Source: Bolinopsis microptera
Lineage: Eukaryota > Ctenophora > Tentaculata > Lobata > Bolinopsidae
Length of the DNA: 64,000 nt
Direction: 5' to 3'
NCBI RefSeq assembly: GCF_026151205.1
Contig: NC_087074.1
Span: 9,643,226 to 9,707,225 of the forward strand
Part shown: positions 1-55,560 of the stretch, piece after piece
Layout: each line of letters opens with the position of its first letter
Numbering within the stretch: position 1 is the stretch's first letter
The notes under the pieces: generated by a model
Databases searched by the model: none
Seen by the model: only the letters and a program-made list of their open reading frames with translations
What the model was told of the DNA's origin: nothing
Program-made: the position numbers and the translations under genes

Positions 1-190
1 ATTTTAATTGAAAAAAAAATGCTCATGCGACCAAATGGAAAATCTTTTCCGTCCTAAAACCTAAAACAATAAAATCAAGTTGAATCATGATATGAGAATA
101 AGTACATGTTTGTCATAATAATACGAGAAAATGTGCGTGCGCTTTTTTAACAAAAAATCTAAAACATTCCTCACTATTTTGATGAAATAA

Positions 191-1416
191 TCAATATAAA
201 TTATTCATTAAATCATACGTGTCATCATACGTGTCATCAATACCAACATTTATTAAATCATACGTGTCATCATACGTGTCATCATACGTGTCATCAATAC
301 CAACATTTATTAAATCATACGTGTCATCATACGTGTCATCATACGTGTCATCAATATCAACATATTGCTGATAAGAAGTTGTATCGCTCCAGTGATCAGG
401 AGCAATTGCTCGGTGTCTACCTTTGGTAAAAGGAGGGAGGAGGCACTCATCTGCTCTCTTCTCAGACTCTCTCTTGACCCAGACCTTGCCTCTTTGCTGC
501 AGTCGTCCTTCAAGTCTTTGGTAAATTCGTAGAAGATACACAACCCCCATTGCGCTGTACTTCAGCGCTATAGCGCTCAGTGGTCTTCTTGTTAAATTGT
601 CATATGATCCTCCTTTATGGGGGAAGAAGAGTTTGTTGGCACGTTCGTCGATCTGGACAAATTCCGCCCTCTCTTGGTCGTCAAGACCACCATACTCTAG
701 CGTTATTTTTTTACCGCCACAAACAAAACGAGATCTTGGTATGGCTTGCCTCCTCACGCCGACTTCTGCTAGTTGGACACAGAAAACGTTTTTGAGATGG
801 ATTCCGTAGTGATGATAGAGTGCATCGCTGTCAGAACGCGGATCACAGAATAGTTTTAATGTAGTTTGGTCCTCCAGCAGCTGCTTTACTGATGTCCACT
901 TGTATTCACGTGTTTGGTCACGTGATTGGTCTCCAGAGATGGTCGTGAGACAGGTTGGTCCTAACTCCTGGATATAAAGTGGTACAGTTTGACAAGTTTA
1001 AACTTTGTAAGGCGCCTTTTTAAATTTTAAACTTTCTGGATGTGGGTGAGAATTATAATCTAATATAGGTACCCAACTTATCTGTGTATAAAATGCATTC
1101 ATATCATGTACAGATAAGTCGGCTTTATTACTGTATATTATAATTTATAGTACATAGAAGGCGATGGAACAAAAACTCTAGGCAGATCAAGAGAATAAGG
1201 CTCAGAATTTCATACCTGCACATCTACAACATATACCACGTAATCATTCCAGCAGAGAGCTAGAAGAGACAAGGTACCGTTTCTACACAAGTCCCACCCC
1301 TCCGCATCAACCGATATCAAACTAGGTCTCTCTCGGTTGAGAGCTTGTAGCATCTCGCACAATTCTGTCTCCGATGAGACCATATTGAGATCTTTGTTTC
1401 CTAGTTTTGTTACCAT
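191..1416 (-). CDS. 3'-5' exonuclease domain protein (EXD1/RNase D-like), two exons, probably catalytically impaired
   Basis: Exon 1 is 1416-1216 and exon 2 is 967-191. The donor (CAG/GTATGA) and acceptor (TATATCCAG/GAG) join in phase 0 and give 325 residues from an ATG at 1416. Exo motif I is SVDAEG (D37, E39). Exo motif II is RSDSDAL (about 111-117), followed by a family-typical stretch ending HLKNVF. Exo motif III, usually Y-x3-D, reads YSAMG, so the fourth acidic metal ligand is replaced by G208. The surrounding RPLS...ALKYSA...VVYLLRIYQ is typical of the DEDD exonuclease fold. The C-terminus (about 260-325) is low complexity, with DDTY iterated. Known of the family: some EXD1-type proteins keep the fold without activity and act as RNA-binding adaptors. 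Inferred: this protein may bind nucleic acid rather than cut it. It lies on the strand opposite the receptor, whose 5' exons are probably further left, so the gene may be nested. Confidence 0.72.
205..355. repeat. 12-bp tandem repeat inside the exonuclease 3' coding end
   Basis: The 12-bp word CATACGTGTCAT (plus strand) is iterated two or three times per block. Blocks are separated by a spacer with TTTATTAAAT, giving a higher-order unit of about 63 bp. Read on the minus strand it stays in frame and encodes DDTYDDTYD followed by LINVG, so the repeat lengthens an acidic, tyrosine-rich C-terminal tail. Confidence 0.85.
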
Positions 1417-1822
1417 GCTACTATGGAGGAATGTGGTTATTCTAACAGACTAACACACCCAGAACGTTTTTAAATTCCCAGTCGAAGGTTTCCCCTAAAA
1501 AATGTCTCATGCCCTAAGAAAAGAAAAAAATCAGGCCTGACAAAAACTTTCACTTCGGCACCAAATTGAAATTTTAGTAAACACTACACCTTAATAATTC
1601 TAGCGCGAAAATTAGAAAAAAATTCAACTCACCACCACACTTGGTGTATTTGCTCATCCCTGAAGCCAAAGTTACCTTTTTTTGCCACGATCTCCAAATA
1701 TAAGCATCTAAGTGCCTATATTGCTTTGTAAGTTGTATATAAATGTGGCCTTTGCAGTTCGATTCCTAGCTCAATTTACGAAAATCCAGGGATATTTTGG
1801 ACCACGTATAGTCACATTAATA
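1417..1822. other. Non-coding stretch upstream of the exonuclease gene
   Basis: No supported ORF. It should hold the exonuclease promoter. About 1700-1760 contains a dispersed repeat (TATATAAATGTGGCCTTTGC) that recurs near 8600. Confidence 0.4.
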
Positions 1823-2382
1823 CAGGGTGGGCCAAAGGTCAGTGTACATACGTTGGCCTAAATGGCCTTAATAACTCAGTCACTGAGTGCCCAATTGAAA
1901 TAATTCTTTCTGGTATGACTTAATACCACCACTGGTTCGAGGAATTTGTCAATTCGAAAAATATTCGAGTTCATTTTTTTCAAATGAAGGTTCATTCACG
2001 TAACACCTAGCAACTCCCTGTATTGTACCACAGAACTGATATATTAACATGTCATATCAACACAACACGGTCCTAATAAAATGGATCGGGTAGGTATGAA
2101 ATGCATGTCTTCGTTCCAGTTGGACAAGCACCAAGCAGCAAGCTTTTAAGTTCTAACTCGCTATGAGACACTACTCATAACGTAAGCCAGATTTGCAACT
2201 ATTACAGCACAAATATTATACCAAGCATAGCAGACGAACACATTCACATTTGTTGCACTTTATAGTCACAGCAAACTAAAAATGGTAAATTATAAATGAG
2301 TGTAAAACTAAAGGTACACAAAAACAGACAAAAAGAAACAAAAACAGACAAAAAATATTATGGAAATAACATTTACTAGATG

Positions 2383-2466
2383 CTTCCTCCTCCTCTTCCT
2401 CCTCCTCCTCCTCCTCCTCCTCTTCCACAGTCCTCTTCCTCCTCTTCAGTCCTCCTCCTCAGTCCT
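2383..2466. repeat. TCC/CCT-rich microsatellite
   Basis: An imperfect run of CCT trinucleotides with some TTCC and CAGTCC interruptions. It is simple sequence with no coding support. Confidence 0.9.
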
Positions 2467-2499
2467 GACACGTTGCATAAAATGAAAAATGAGATAAAT

Positions 2500-3900
2500 A
2501 TAAAATGAGCACCATACGTATTATAAAATAAATGTGAACATGGTGACTACCCCCATTGTCTTATCTCAAATAACCAAGAAGAGAAACGGATACCAAGATA
2601 AAGTTAATGTTATTACTGATGGTCGTTGAGAAGCCGTCAGCTTGGAATAAAATAAAGGAAAATAAGTTTAAAAAAAGTGGAGTCTAGTCGATGGCTTGGT
2701 CATGTGAGGTCCAGTTAATAGTTTACAAATGCCAGGGAGAGTTGGACGACCTCAGTTAAACCTGTTATCATTGTAACAACGTGACTTATGAAACCGGAAC
2801 TTGTTTCTTAACAATATTTTTTTATTTAAATTATCTAAGAAATATTGCTTCTGACAGCAGGGGTGCAGCCAAGGGAAGGGAGATTTAAAAATAGTACAGA
2901 TAATCGATTATAATCGAATATTTAAAAACCACTCACAAGCGGTTCATAAGTGTTTAATATAAACGGTGAATTTCTGAGGACAAAAACGGACAAAAATTGT
3001 AACTTTTGAATTATATTGTCTCCACAATTTGTAACATGCTATCTGCAGAAATGGGTAGCACGGTTAATGACCATTGACCATTTTTTTTGTAAAAAGGCAA
3101 TAGTGAAAGGTTACGAATGGAGGTTTTTGCAGAAAAACGTGGATTTTGGAGATTGTGGTAGGTGGGTCAAATATATGTCGTGTTCCTTACTTCTGTATGT
3201 TACCAAGCAACGAAAAAGTTGCGCGCGCAAGGATTGCTTCCAGAGATGTGATGTATAGATAGCCTGTGATCTATGAATGCACGGCGCGACTGTGTTTTAA
3301 TGTATACGATGTAATGTATAATATAATATATACCTAATATACTAATATTACTATTAGGTAATACGCCCAATTTGTACGTGGCACGCGTAGTGTATTGATG
3401 TGTACACGAGTATAGTTTACCTTTGCTTACAATTTCTTGAATTACAGATACAAGTTGAGTTCTACGGCAATTGAACTGAATTTCAAGTGTTTCCCGTATT
3501 TGATGCATAATTTAACAATTTTTTATTGAAATCTTTCAAATAAATCAATCTTTCAAATCAATCAATACATACAAATTTACACAATGAATGAACAACATTA
3601 AATCTTCTCAAAAGTATAAGACTCCGATAAAATCAGATTTTCTAGGACAAAATGTATGTAATTAGAGGACCTGAGGGTCACCAAAACACAGATGTTGAGA
3701 GCAAAATGCACCTTCTGAACAAGTATGGGCCCACGGAAATCGTGAACTTCAAATAGAATTACAAATAGAATCACACAAAAATATCAAAAGCAATCAAATC
3801 ATATAATAAAGTGAAATCCATGATGTGATGATATGCACTAAAATGAGAAATGAGAAATACAGACAACAGGGATTTAAGCTCTTATGAACATATTGTTAGC
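2500..3900. other. Non-coding A+T-rich interior of the mariner-like pair
   Basis: Short ORFs occur on both strands, for example at 3016-3258 and 3200-3508, but none has a recognisable domain or supported splice structure. Confidence 0.4.
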
Positions 3901-3914
3901 TTTAGGTAGACTCC

Positions 3915-4470
3915 TCACATCTCTGTCTCGAGGGAATAATCTAGATCATAATCAAAGTCCTCCGGCAGAATTTTATCCCACATGTAGGAGGTCAATTTGC
4001 TTTTGAACTCAGAAATAATCTCTATCTCACGTATAGCTAGAAGAATATGATTCCACTTGGAATGGGTCCTAAAGTAAAAGTTCTTAGCAAAAGCGTTAGA
4101 GCTTGCTCGTGGTAAGATTGAGCTTACAAAACATAAGGGGTCCATGTGGCTATTTCTTAACCTTGAGTGGCCTTGAAATGGTTGCAAATATGAGGGTAAG
4201 GTCAAAGGTGACAGGTATATGTTGCTTCACAATCTTAAAGAAGAAAATAAGGTCAAGAAAGTCGAAGCGGTCTTCTATGGGCATAATCTTAAGCTGTCTG
4301 CATTTTTGAATGTATGTGGATGGCGGATAACTCATATACTCCTCGTGAAGAATCCACTTAATAGCACGCTTTTGGAAGCCCTCCAGCTTGCTTATCTGGG
4401 ATTTTGTGACCGGTCTCCATATAACTGAGCAATGCTCAGATTGACTTCTCATTAAAGTGACATACAGTAC
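3915..4470 (-). pseudogene. 3' fragment of a non-LTR retrotransposon (LINE) ORF2, frameshifted
   Basis: On the minus strand, from about 4470, the translation reads VTLMRSQSEHCSVIWRP, then a region with KLEGFQKRAIKWIL and IEDRFDFLDL. This is the pattern that follows the reverse transcriptase core in CR1/Jockey-type LINEs. The reading continues near 4205 in another frame, with a WNHILLAIREIE-type end and a stop at 3915, so at least one frameshift separates the parts. Upstream RT motifs are absent. It is a 5'-truncated, dead copy inside the mariner-like pair. Confidence 0.65.
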
Positions 4471-4943
4471 TCTACGACGATTTACATCTTGAACAAAGAT
4501 GAAGATTGAAGTGAGCTGATTGGAGCTTATACAATTAAATTTATAGTAAATGTGGAATGGAAATCTAGCGTCCGCCAAAACGAAACAACGGGCGCAATTC
4601 TTGTTATATCTGCTGTGGCGGCGCCTTTCCGTCTTATATGTCGATTTTTAATTGTATCCATATCGGGTTTCAAACGAGTCAAAACAAAATAGCAGTTTTG
4701 TGGTTAGCGAATGCTACTTATCTTAGCTTATATAGAAATATCTACTACAAGTACAACTACAAGAAAGCCTTTCTGAGTTACATTTAACTATTAAAGAGAA
4801 TTAATCGTAACTTAAAATAATTCAACGCAACCAAAGCAAAGATACCGCTCTCGCAAAAGGTAACACGACGTAGTAATTAAAACAGAACAGAACAAAATGC
4901 TGACACGAAGGGTGCGGGTCTTAAGTAACGTCACAGCCCAAAA

Positions 4944-5290
4944 TTGCTATCAGCTAATAGGAGCGCGGTGTGGTATTGCGCGAATTATCGTCCGAAGTAT
5001 TTTTTGATTCTACACACTTTGGCAGGACTTAAACGCGAATATTTGGAAGTAAATTCTAAGGACCCCTCATCCTTTAACGAGATACAGAAAATTCTTAATA
5101 ATTTCGTCATTTCAAATACCTATGTTTTGCCTCATGTTTTCAGATCATATGCAACATTTAATAATCTACCGTCTCTAAAAAAGTAGGCGTTCAGCATGTT
5201 CAGAGAAAACAATATAGGTGTTTTAATATTGAATGGGCGTGGTCTAAAATATTCGAATTTTCAAATTTTGACGACGGAATCCTCGAACCA
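4944..5290 (+). other. Unidentified broken open stretch
   Basis: An ORF at 4944-5186 (non-ATG start, ends LPSLKK) is followed in another frame by a coding-looking segment, EWAWSKIFEFSNFDDG, running to a GTAAGT at about 5291. Composition resembles coding sequence more than the flanks, but I recognise no family. It could be a remnant of the transposon's own gene or of another insertion. Confidence 0.25.
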
Positions 5291-5430
5291 GTAAGTACAG
5301 TTTGCCATCTGCAAAACAACAGCTCTCAAATATAAAACAAGGCGGAGCTATAATTAAGGCCAACGTATGTACACTGACTTTTGGCCCACCCTGTACTTAC
5401 ATCAACTTCTTATCAACCACATCATTTCAG

Positions 5431-50114
<44,684 letters not shown>

Positions 50115-51394
50115 CTCCATCCATCCCTTTACCAAGCAACCGAGGCCTGACCTAGCAAATCGCCACTGATAGTGGTACTCTATATGACGATGGGCAGTAG
50201 CAACATTCCCCAGAACAGCTGTACTATATCGGTGGTGTTATCAAATCCCCAAATCCCCTCCTTCAGAATCATCGTATTTGTATCGATCACGTGACCTGCA
50301 GATTTACATAATTGACCTATTAGTGGACATTGTACCGCATGTGATGCTGAAGTTTAAAAGCTGAGTCCCAGCTGAATATCAGACAAGTAGCCGGCTGCCG
50401 GGCTGCTGCTGTTGACGAGAGTAGTTATGATTGGACGCTGGTCGTCTTGTAACCGTTCATATTGAATTGCAGCCCTCATTGTTCTGATACCATGACAATT
50501 GTTGTGTACGGGGTGTTTTATTTTATGCTTGGTAGTATCTAAAATAATGTACAAAATTTTTTTATTTGTGGTGTGCTTTATCTTTTGCTGGATCAAGGTT
50601 TTTTGAAGGCTGATTTTGTAAAAATTTTGTATCTCGATGTGTATTAATGGAAGGTTTGGCTTGTTTGTGATTTTTGCCTTTGATTAAATTATTTTCTTAT
50701 CTTCTACAGTAAATGATGAATGAACAGGCAATAACCAGACATCAGCAAACAGTTTTGTGCAGTTATTTATGAGTAGCTGTGTCCCATTATAGTGTAAGTT
50801 TTACTTTGCTCTTGGTTAATTTGTCTTTTGGGTTGTTGTTATTTGATGTGTTATTGTTAGTGAACTTTAAATTATTACGATTCAAGTACATGGCAATCCT
50901 ATCTTGATTTTTGCTGAAATTTTGCTCGTTGACTATTTATGATTATTCACAGCTCAATCACTTGGAGTTTGCTTTCCCCTAACAATGTTATAACATATGA
51001 TGTTTGATTTAAAATCTGACATCAAAATCGTTTTGTCGACTGCTCATCTAAATTTAAATCTAGTCTTAAAGATATTTTAGACAGATGTTTAATTCCTGAT
51101 ATAGCTGAAAGTAAATGTGTGTAATTACTCATAAAACATTAAATGCAAAATAGTGAGTAGTAAATTTCCATGTTTGGTTGTGTTTTTGTAATACTAATTA
51201 ATAATGTTAAGATGGTTGTTCGATTTTGGAACATTTTATAATTTTAACGGTAGAATTCTTATTTCTTCCTGGTTCATGCATCATGGAAAACTGAAAAAAT
51301 AAGGACCGACTCACGACTGCTCCATGCTCATAACTCGGCCATTTTTTAACAACAAATAATCTGGATGAAAATTTATATATAATGTATAAGCTAG
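50115..51394 (+). other. Receptor 3' untranslated region and downstream spacer
   Basis: No ORF. T-rich sequence follows the stop. I could not fix the polyadenylation site, as no canonical AATAAA lies close to the stop. Confidence 0.4.
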
Positions 51395-53460
51395 GTTTTG
51401 CAAGGCGGCAGGTCTGTCATTCCGCCAAATCTCTATTCGGGCTGAGTAAATAACGACCTCCATCGCGCTGAAAAAAGTGCGGATGCTCATTGGAAGTTAG
51501 TGTGCGCGTGACCAATATTCACGTGATCGTTTAGAATCAATTGTGGCCTCGAAAAAACCACGTACACGCTAACTATCAGTATCAATTGGAAAGAAGTGAA
51601 GAATACGCTACAAGAGCCGCGCGCTGAGTTAGATTGTAATATTTGATTATTGGGTGGTAAAATCGAGCGATGCAAGTGTCATGACTACCAGTACCTCCCA
51701 ATCCTCGATTCATGCAACAGTAATGTTTTCGCCGTATGTGGTTGACGGAGGTTACTCGTCTAAATTTCTTCGAAGTAGCGCGCACCGGGCCATACCATTA
51801 ACAATGGTCAACGTATGTGGTGTCGACTTTTAATTTCAGTTTCACTTTTGCAATTCTTTCGATTTTGCCTAGGTCTAAAAGGAAGTACACTATTGACTAT
51901 GAGGCGCAAAATTCAAATCACAAATTCACTCATCACTCATGCCGTCATGTGCTTTTATGTTTTTTCGACGAGATATTTCTCAGTATTTTGTTAAATGTTG
52001 GAGGACTTCGACGCGCCGCGCGAACTAGCATTCTTGCATCGTCGATCGTTGCTCTGCTTCGCAGAGCAACGATCTCGATGGGTTGACATCGTCAACCAAG
52101 TTAAATGTAGTTTTATTGCTTGGAAAAATACATATTGTAAGCAATCAGCCTGAAATTTGAGAATCTGTTAGTTTATTAGTCTATGAGGATGGATGCAAAA
52201 AATTATTGTTTTAGCTTAGCTTCATGAGAAATTACTAAAAATTTGAAAAGTTCTTAATATTTGTTGTAGGTTTCATGTAACCTACCAGGACGCGCGCCGA
52301 GTTGGACTCGTCGACGGTCCAATATATGGCACAGATATTTTACGAGTATCACCCGTCAAAATATTTGTTATTTTACGTAGTTTTTTGTTGTCATACGTTG
52401 TAATTGTATCAAATATGGCACATTACATACATAGGCGAAATTAATTAATTATTCCGAAAAGGTTTACCTGGGACCTTGACCATTGTTAATGATCTGGCCC
52501 GGCGCGCGCTACTTCGTAGCACTTGCCATCGAGAAGAAAGCGGCGCGCGCTACTTCGAAGAAATTTAGACGAGTATCATCCGTCAACCTGGGACCTCATG
52601 TTGTGGGTTTACAACCTACCAGGACGCGCGCCGAGTTGGACTCGTCGACGGTCCTGTATATGGAACAGATATTTTACGAGTATCACCCGTTAATCTTAGT
52701 ACATACACTTTGCCGCGCACAAGTGCGCGGCTGTATTGTGGCTTTCGCCACGATACAATTTCGCCACTTAGTGAAACGACAATGGGCAATGGGGGTCACG
52801 ACGTGATAAAGAACAAACGGACTTGGAAATGCAAATGGAATATATTTGGAATAAATATTTTACAAGTGTCACCCGGCCGTTAACGTTGTACTTGTCATGT
52901 AGCACTGGGCGGCGCCAAGCTGCGAAAGATTGATATCGTCATTCGTCAATTAAAATATTACGTACTCAGTTAGCAGCTAGGAGTACAGTTGTCATACGTT
53001 GTATGACCCGCCGCGCACGGAGTGCGCGGCTCCCCCTGTATCGTCAGGACGATAGTGAAACGACCGTGGGGGTCGCAACGTGATACAAAAGTACAGTACG
53101 TAATGCGTTTTTCATTTTAGCTAAACGTTATAATTGATGATTGACGATGTCAATCCTTCGCAGCTCGGGCTTGTCATTTACTTGTTACTGGGCGGCGCTC
53201 AGCCTGTCATTTCGCCGAATCTTTATTCTTTATTATCAATTATGTTTATGAACATAATATAGCCTGGGGTCCCCAGGTAAGCTTGTCATACGTTGTACTA
53301 TATTATTATTAATATTATGACCCGCCGCGCACGAGTGTAGAAAACGCCACAGCCACAGGGGTTGTTTCAAACTTGGTGTCGTTTCACACTTAGCATTGCT
53401 TAGTGAAACGACATTGGGGCCGGCGGTCACGACATGATACAAGCTCGGGCGGCCTAGCCC
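51395..53460. repeat. Cluster of fold-back and hairpin repeats
   Basis: Several repeat kinds are interleaved. AGGACGCGCGCCGAGTTGGA and the following 20 bp occur at about 52290 and 52620. GTAGCGCGC with AAATTTCTTCGAA at about 51760-51790 returns inverted at about 52540-52570. A hairpin TCGTTGCTCTG-CTTCG-CAGAGCAACGA lies at about 52044. A structured cassette starting CCGCGCAC and ending GGTCACGACGTGATA-like sequence occurs three times (about 52712, 53010, 53324). Related pieces also lie at 37055-37300 and 37820-37980. Confidence 0.65.
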
Positions 53461-53576
53461 AGTGCAACTGCAATGCACAAATACAATGGTGCATCGTACC
53501 GATCTAACGAGAATGGAGAGAAATTATTTCATATTTGATGCGCAGCATCTAGCATGACTGCCATGACGTACGGCCT

Positions 53577-53640
53577 AGTAGTACTAGTAGTACTAGTAGT
53601 AGTACTACTATTAGTATTACTGTACTATTACTAGTAGTGC
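53577..53640. repeat. TAGTAC trinucleotide-like microsatellite
   Basis: GTAGTACTAGTAGTACTAG words in both orientations form a short hairpin-capable block. Confidence 0.8.
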
Positions 53641-55560
53641 ATCTGCCACACCATTCTTGTAGGTTAATAATAATACATTATAGCGCAATGCACTACTGGG
53701 CCGCGCATCAAATAATGTTTCTCGCAACATGAACAACTTTGTTAGATCGGAAAAATGCACCATTAGACTAGCTGGGCCTCTTCGAGCTGCGAAAGATTAA
53801 CACCATGAACCAAGTTAATATTAATACGTTATCATCAAACATATTAGTAATAGTATTACGTAATAACTGAGGGGGGGGGGGGGGTTCCAAATCCAATTAA
53901 ATGATTACGCTAGTGTAATTTTGATTGATGACGGCGCACGACTTGGTAGGTTGTAAACCTACAATTTGAACTTTAAGGAGCAGCTCTTCCTCTTATTCTT
54001 AATACAGTTATATTAGATTCCAAATAGTAACACTGAACACGATTGACGATGAACTTATCGAGGCAACCTAAATAAAATCGAATTCTCTCGATAGGTCCAG
54101 ATAATGAATCTATTTGAATTTCAGTTTAATACATGATAAGTTATATGATAAAAACAGAAATTAGGGTGGAAATGTGAACTGGTTTTGTAATAATTTCAAG
54201 AGATAAACATTGTTAATGTTAATATTGGGAGACATTTTTCGATTGAATATCTGTACCCGCCAACCACCACGTGTTAGTTCCAAAATGTGAAATCAGTACG
54301 AGCACGTATTTTATACGTACTTCTCGTGATCGTTTGTGTGTATATCAGCTTATCAGCCCTGTACTTATATTAATTAAGATCTCCCTTAACTTTGTGTGCT
54401 ATTTCAGCCTCCCCCGGCTTAAATTGAACGCAGCCTTTACATTTCAGTCACCTTCAAAAACAGATAAACAAATAATTGGGTAGTTCACATTGAAAGTGAA
54501 ATTTAAATATTCAAATATCGTTACACAGTCACTTATTTATAGTTCAGTTCAGTATACATCACAGTTCAGGTACTATATATCTGTAACACAAATACACACT
54601 CACCACTTACACAGGGTATGATTACAATACATACGATACCATACTATCAATATATTCAAAAGTAACTTAACTGTAAACCTTAAAACATGCAGTAAATAAA
54701 CTTTATTGGCGGTCGATATAAGTTGATTTTAAAGGAAAAAGTTGATCTCGGTCATCAGTTATACTTATAGTTATAGTCGTATGAAATTATAGAGAAATTT
54801 ATCTTTCAAATCAAACGTTATATTTTACATTGAGGTTTGATCTGGTTTTGGGATTGCATGAGGGCAACATTTTTGAGATCTAACAAAGGGTAATAAAAGA
54901 AGAATGTTAAAGTTCCATAATAAGTCACGACTTACTGTAAATTAATAAATCAATCATTTAAGAACTTATCAAAATAGATATGTAGCACATGATAAAATGA
55001 AGAGCTACGCAAAAACTGTCCAAAATAACTGATGAAATATCAGTATAGATCTCATAATGTCTAAAATTAAACACACCCATGATAAACGTACAGAATAAAG
55101 AAATTGCTGATAATATCATAATACTAATAAGCCGAACCAAAATTATCAATTCACTGTAAAATTGTAAAAAGAAGCACGAATGATTATTATGTTACATGGC
55201 GATAATAACTCTAAATCAACCTCAGCTGATCAGAGCCAAACACAACTGATCAACAATTCAGTTGTGAAGCTCATTTCAACGCAAAACATTTCAGTTTCGC
55301 CCAAAACAAGGAGCGGGCCCGACAAATGTGTCGGTAATCAATTACACAAGATTCGTTAATTCTTCTGGGTTCACTCAATTCCACACCACTTGCTTTCTTA
55401 CTTCCTGCGCTTGCGTACGTACACTCAGACTCACAGCTCCTTCATCAAAACAATTCACCAAACAGCTAATTACAGGCCCATTATCACCGACAAATCACCG
55501 TACATAATTAGTTATTAGTATTTACTGATTAGTAATTAGCAGTTACTAATTACCAGGGGC
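53641..55560. other. Intergenic spacer between the receptor and PPM1D-like genes
   Basis: A G run lies at about 53871-53884. The two genes converge here (receptor plus, phosphatase minus). No ORF with recognisable content is seen. Confidence 0.4.

Larger units (their letters stand above)
1823..5393. mobile_element. Mariner/Tc1-like terminal inverted repeat pair enclosing 3.6 kb
   Basis: The left end at 1823 starts CAGGGTGGGCCAAAGGTCAG. The right end at 5393, read in reverse complement, starts CAGGGTGGGCCAAAAGTCAG. The match continues for about 37 bp with one mismatch. Both ends are flanked by TA (1821-1822 and 5394-5395), the duplication expected for Tc1/mariner elements. No transposase is recognisable inside; the interior holds a LINE remnant and an unidentified open stretch. 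It may be one decayed composite element, or two separate copies in opposite orientation that only look like a pair. The right end lies 37 bp before a receptor splice acceptor. Confidence 0.55.

Noticed and set aside
3200-3508. Minus-strand ORF with a possible first exon (MHQIRETLEIQF)
   Set aside because: A usable donor follows, but no matching downstream exon or family was found.
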